A stretch of DNA of 6,976 nt from an uncultured Bacteroidota bacterium (GTDB taxonomy: Bacteria; Bacteroidota; Bacteroidia; Bacteroidales; SZUA-534). Both the position numbers and the translations under genes were made by a program. The stretch is taken from assembly GCA_937899145.1 (NCBI GenBank), contig CALBPW010000018.1:1-6976 (forward strand), read 5' to 3'. Position 1 is the first letter of the stretch; every line of letters starts with the position of its first letter. The notes beneath the pieces were generated by a model that was given only the letters and a program-made list of their open reading frames with translations, was not told the origin of the DNA and did not search any database. Below, piece after piece: positions 5,933 through 6,976 of the stretch.

Positions 5933-6457
5933 ATGGCACAGATGAATTTTGGCGGAGTTGTTGAGAATGTGATGACCCGCGAAGAGTTTCCATTGGAAAA
6001 AGCACGTGAAATATTAAAAAACGAGACCATTGCTGTTATTGGCTATGGTGTTCAAGGTCCAGGACAATCGCTTAACCTACGCGACAACGGATTTAATGTG
6101 ATTGTAGGTCAACGCGAAGGCAAAACATACGATAAAGCCGTTGCTGATGGTTGGGTACCTGGCAAAACACTTTTCGGCATCGAAGAGGCTTGCCAAAAAG
6201 CGACAATTGTTATGTGCTTACTATCAGATGCCGCTGTAATGTCGGTTTGGCCAAAAATCAAAGGTTACTTAACAGCAGGCAAAGCGCTTTATTTCTCTCA
6301 TGGCTTTGCCATCACTTGGAACGATCGTACAGGAGTGGTTCCTGCTAAAGATATTGATGTTATAATGGTAGCGCCAAAAGGCTCAGTCTCCAGCTCCTCC
6401 AGCACGGCCAGCAGGGCCCTCCTGTTGAAGGCATTGCTTTTGCCTTCCAGGAAGTAG
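5933..6457 (+). CDS. ilvC: Ketol-acid reductoisomerase, broken: only the N-terminal 151 residues are family sequence
   Basis: The frame runs from ATG 5933 to TAG at 6455-6457 (174 residues), but only residues 1-151 are ketol-acid reductoisomerase. This enzyme converts acetolactate to dihydroxyisovalerate using NADPH and Mg2+, in valine and isoleucine synthesis. The N-terminal Rossmann domain shows MNFGGV (4-9), IAVIGYGVQGPGQSLNLRDNG-like sequence (33-53), VGQREGKTYDKAVADGW (58-74), LLSDAAVMSVWP (96-107), LYFSHGFAI (118-126) and DIDVIMVAPKGS (140-151). Class I members then continue with GTSLR and the metal-binding C-terminal domain, about 340-350 residues in all. Here homology stops at about 6385 and a Ser/Leu-rich, non-family tail follows. 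On the other strand that DNA encodes a different protein. As it stands the product lacks the catalytic metal site and cannot work. The break looks like a join between unrelated DNA, not a point mutation. Confidence 0.9.
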   Translation: MAQMNFGGVVENVMTREEFPLEKAREILKNETIAVIGYGVQGPGQSLNLRDNGFNVIVGQREGKTYDKAVADGWVPGKTLFGIEEACQKATIVMCLLSDAAVMSVWPKIKGYLTAGKALYFSHGFAITWNDRTGVVPAKDIDVIMVAPKGSVSSSSSTASRALLLKALLLPSRK

Positions 6458-6645
6458 GTCGGATTTTGGAAAGACTGGTAGATGATGATTATTGCCACCA
6501 GGGTAAAGAGGTTGAGGATAAGCCAGCGGGGAAAGCAGATGCGCATGATATAGCCCACCAGCAGCAGCGCAAGCCTCGTCCTCTGCTTTACAAAGAATAA
6601 AAGCAGGCACAACACCAGGAGGAGAAGTTTTGCTACAAGATACAT
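6386..6645 (-). CDS. Membrane protein fragment, 3' end lost at the ilvC junction
   Basis: On the minus strand ATG 6645 begins about 86 residues before the frame enters antisense ilvC sequence near 6385. The N-terminus is very hydrophobic: a likely helix at 2-18, a basic turn KQRTR (20-24), then two more hydrophobic stretches (about 25-37 and 41-57). A hydrophilic part follows with NPTYFLEGKSNAFNRRALLAVLEELE in segments from 61. The NRRAL-plus-helix pattern after the membrane part resembles the start of a GGDEF-type domain (usually LTGLxNRRxL), but the decisive GGDEF region is missing, so this is only a suggestion. Codon use is rich in CTG, CTC and GCC, unlike the genes left of 6385. The gene lies 13 bases after the stop of the broken bcp frame, on the same strand. 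I do not recognise the gene with confidence. Confidence 0.5.
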
Positions 6646-6658
6646 GTCTACGTATGAC

Positions 6659-6964
6659 CTATGACTTATTGCGCCTTGTCATTTTGGCAAGACCGCTTTC
6701 GAGCAGATTGTTCTTGTCAATGAACCTCTGGTGGGAGGTATCACTGTCCACACTCACACCCAGTACCTCATAGCCTTCTGATTGGAGCTGGTCATACCTG
6801 TCACGCAAGCTGCAAGCCTCTGCAGTACAACCTGCTGTACTGTCCTTGGGGTAGAAATAAATGATGGTTTTGCGTCCGTTGCCAATGAAATCGTCGCTGC
6901 GGACCATGTTGCCGTCCTGGTCCATCACCTCAAACGAGGGCATTTTGTCACCAATCTTAAGCAT
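6659..6964 (-). CDS. bcp: Thioredoxin-dependent peroxiredoxin Bcp/PrxQ, C-terminus replaced
   Basis: ATG 6964 opens a 101-residue frame. Residues 1-87 are a Bcp-type peroxiredoxin, which reduces hydroperoxides with thioredoxin in the cytoplasm. It begins MLKIGDKMPSFEVMDQDG, then IIYFYPKDSTAGCTAEACSLRD (34-55) with the peroxidatic Cys46 and resolving Cys51, then GYEVLGVSVDSDTSHQRFIDK (64-84). Relatives of about 150 residues continue after NNL with PF and a LLAD-type strand, then the conserved Arg region. Here NNL (85-87) is followed by LESGLAKMTRRNKS and a stop, with no family sequence in any frame of the next bases. The active-site cysteines remain, but about a third of the fold is missing. 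The right edge leaves only 12 bases upstream, so no promoter can be judged. Confidence 0.85.
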   Translation of the reverse strand: MLKIGDKMPSFEVMDQDGNMVRSDDFIGNGRKTIIYFYPKDSTAGCTAEACSLRDRYDQLQSEGYEVLGVSVDSDTSHQRFIDKNNLLESGLAKMTRRNKS

Positions 6965-6976
6965 ATTTGTTATAAT

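Noticed and set aside
6298..6385. Extension of the membrane-protein frame through antisense ilvC
   Set aside because: This part is the reverse complement of conserved KARI codons (LYFSHGFAI to MVAPKGS), so the open frame there is incidental.
6386..6457. The tail of the ilvC frame as a real C-terminus
   Set aside because: It is Ser/Leu low-complexity sequence unlike any KARI, and the opposite strand gives a more sensible protein.
6653..6666. Short tandem repeat TATGACC TATGACT next to palindrome TACGTA
   Set aside because: Two 7-base units are too few to call a repeat element or a recombination site, although the site lies within the anomalous segment.

Overview
The window looks like DNA from a Bacteroidota (Bacteroidales-like) bacterium, at least up to about position 6385. 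The evidence is the gene content (a RecQ helicase, a KdsD-type sugar-phosphate isomerase, an alpha-oxoamine synthase of the serine palmitoyltransferase kind, MetX and a class I IlvC), moderately AT-rich coding DNA with very AT-rich spacers, A-rich regions before starts instead of Shine-Dalgarno sequences, and repeated perfect matches to the Bacteroidota -7 promoter element TAnnTTTG. From about 6386 to the end the DNA is visibly richer in G+C, and the genes there are broken, so that part probably comes from somewhere else.

Layout. 1-540 (-) is the N-terminal 180 residues of RecQ, running off the left edge. 541-718 is a divergent promoter region. 719-1687 (+) is a complete KdsD/KpsF arabinose-5-phosphate isomerase for Kdo and LPS synthesis. 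1688-1926 is a spacer with a perfect -7 element at its end. 1927-3192 (+) is a PLP-dependent alpha-oxoamine synthase, best started at GTG 1927, followed by a clear intrinsic terminator. 3295-4344 (+) is an exported eight-repeat beta-propeller protein. It ends tail to tail, 8 bases away, with metX at 4353-5420 (-). The 511-base gap 5421-5932 holds a SAM-I riboswitch on the minus strand (5602-5715) with its own promoter, a 34-codon candidate leader ORF just after it, and the weak promoter region of ilvC. ilvC (+) starts at 5933 but loses KARI homology after residue 151 (about 6385). Beyond that lie a fragment of a membrane protein (-) and a peroxiredoxin Bcp (-) that loses its family sequence after residue 87.

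How the genes work together. This is not one operon. It is a set of separately transcribed housekeeping genes: DNA repair (recQ), outer-membrane lipid and LPS supply (kdsD, the oxoamine synthase), methionine synthesis (metX under SAM control) and branched-chain amino acid synthesis (ilvC). The best-supported regulatory unit is promoter, SAM-I aptamer, possible small ORF, then metX. The most conspicuous anomaly is the pair of abrupt breaks at about 6385 and 6704, best explained by a chimeric assembly join or, less likely, a real rearrangement. I found no CRISPR array, tRNA, rRNA or transposase, and no clearly new multi-gene system.
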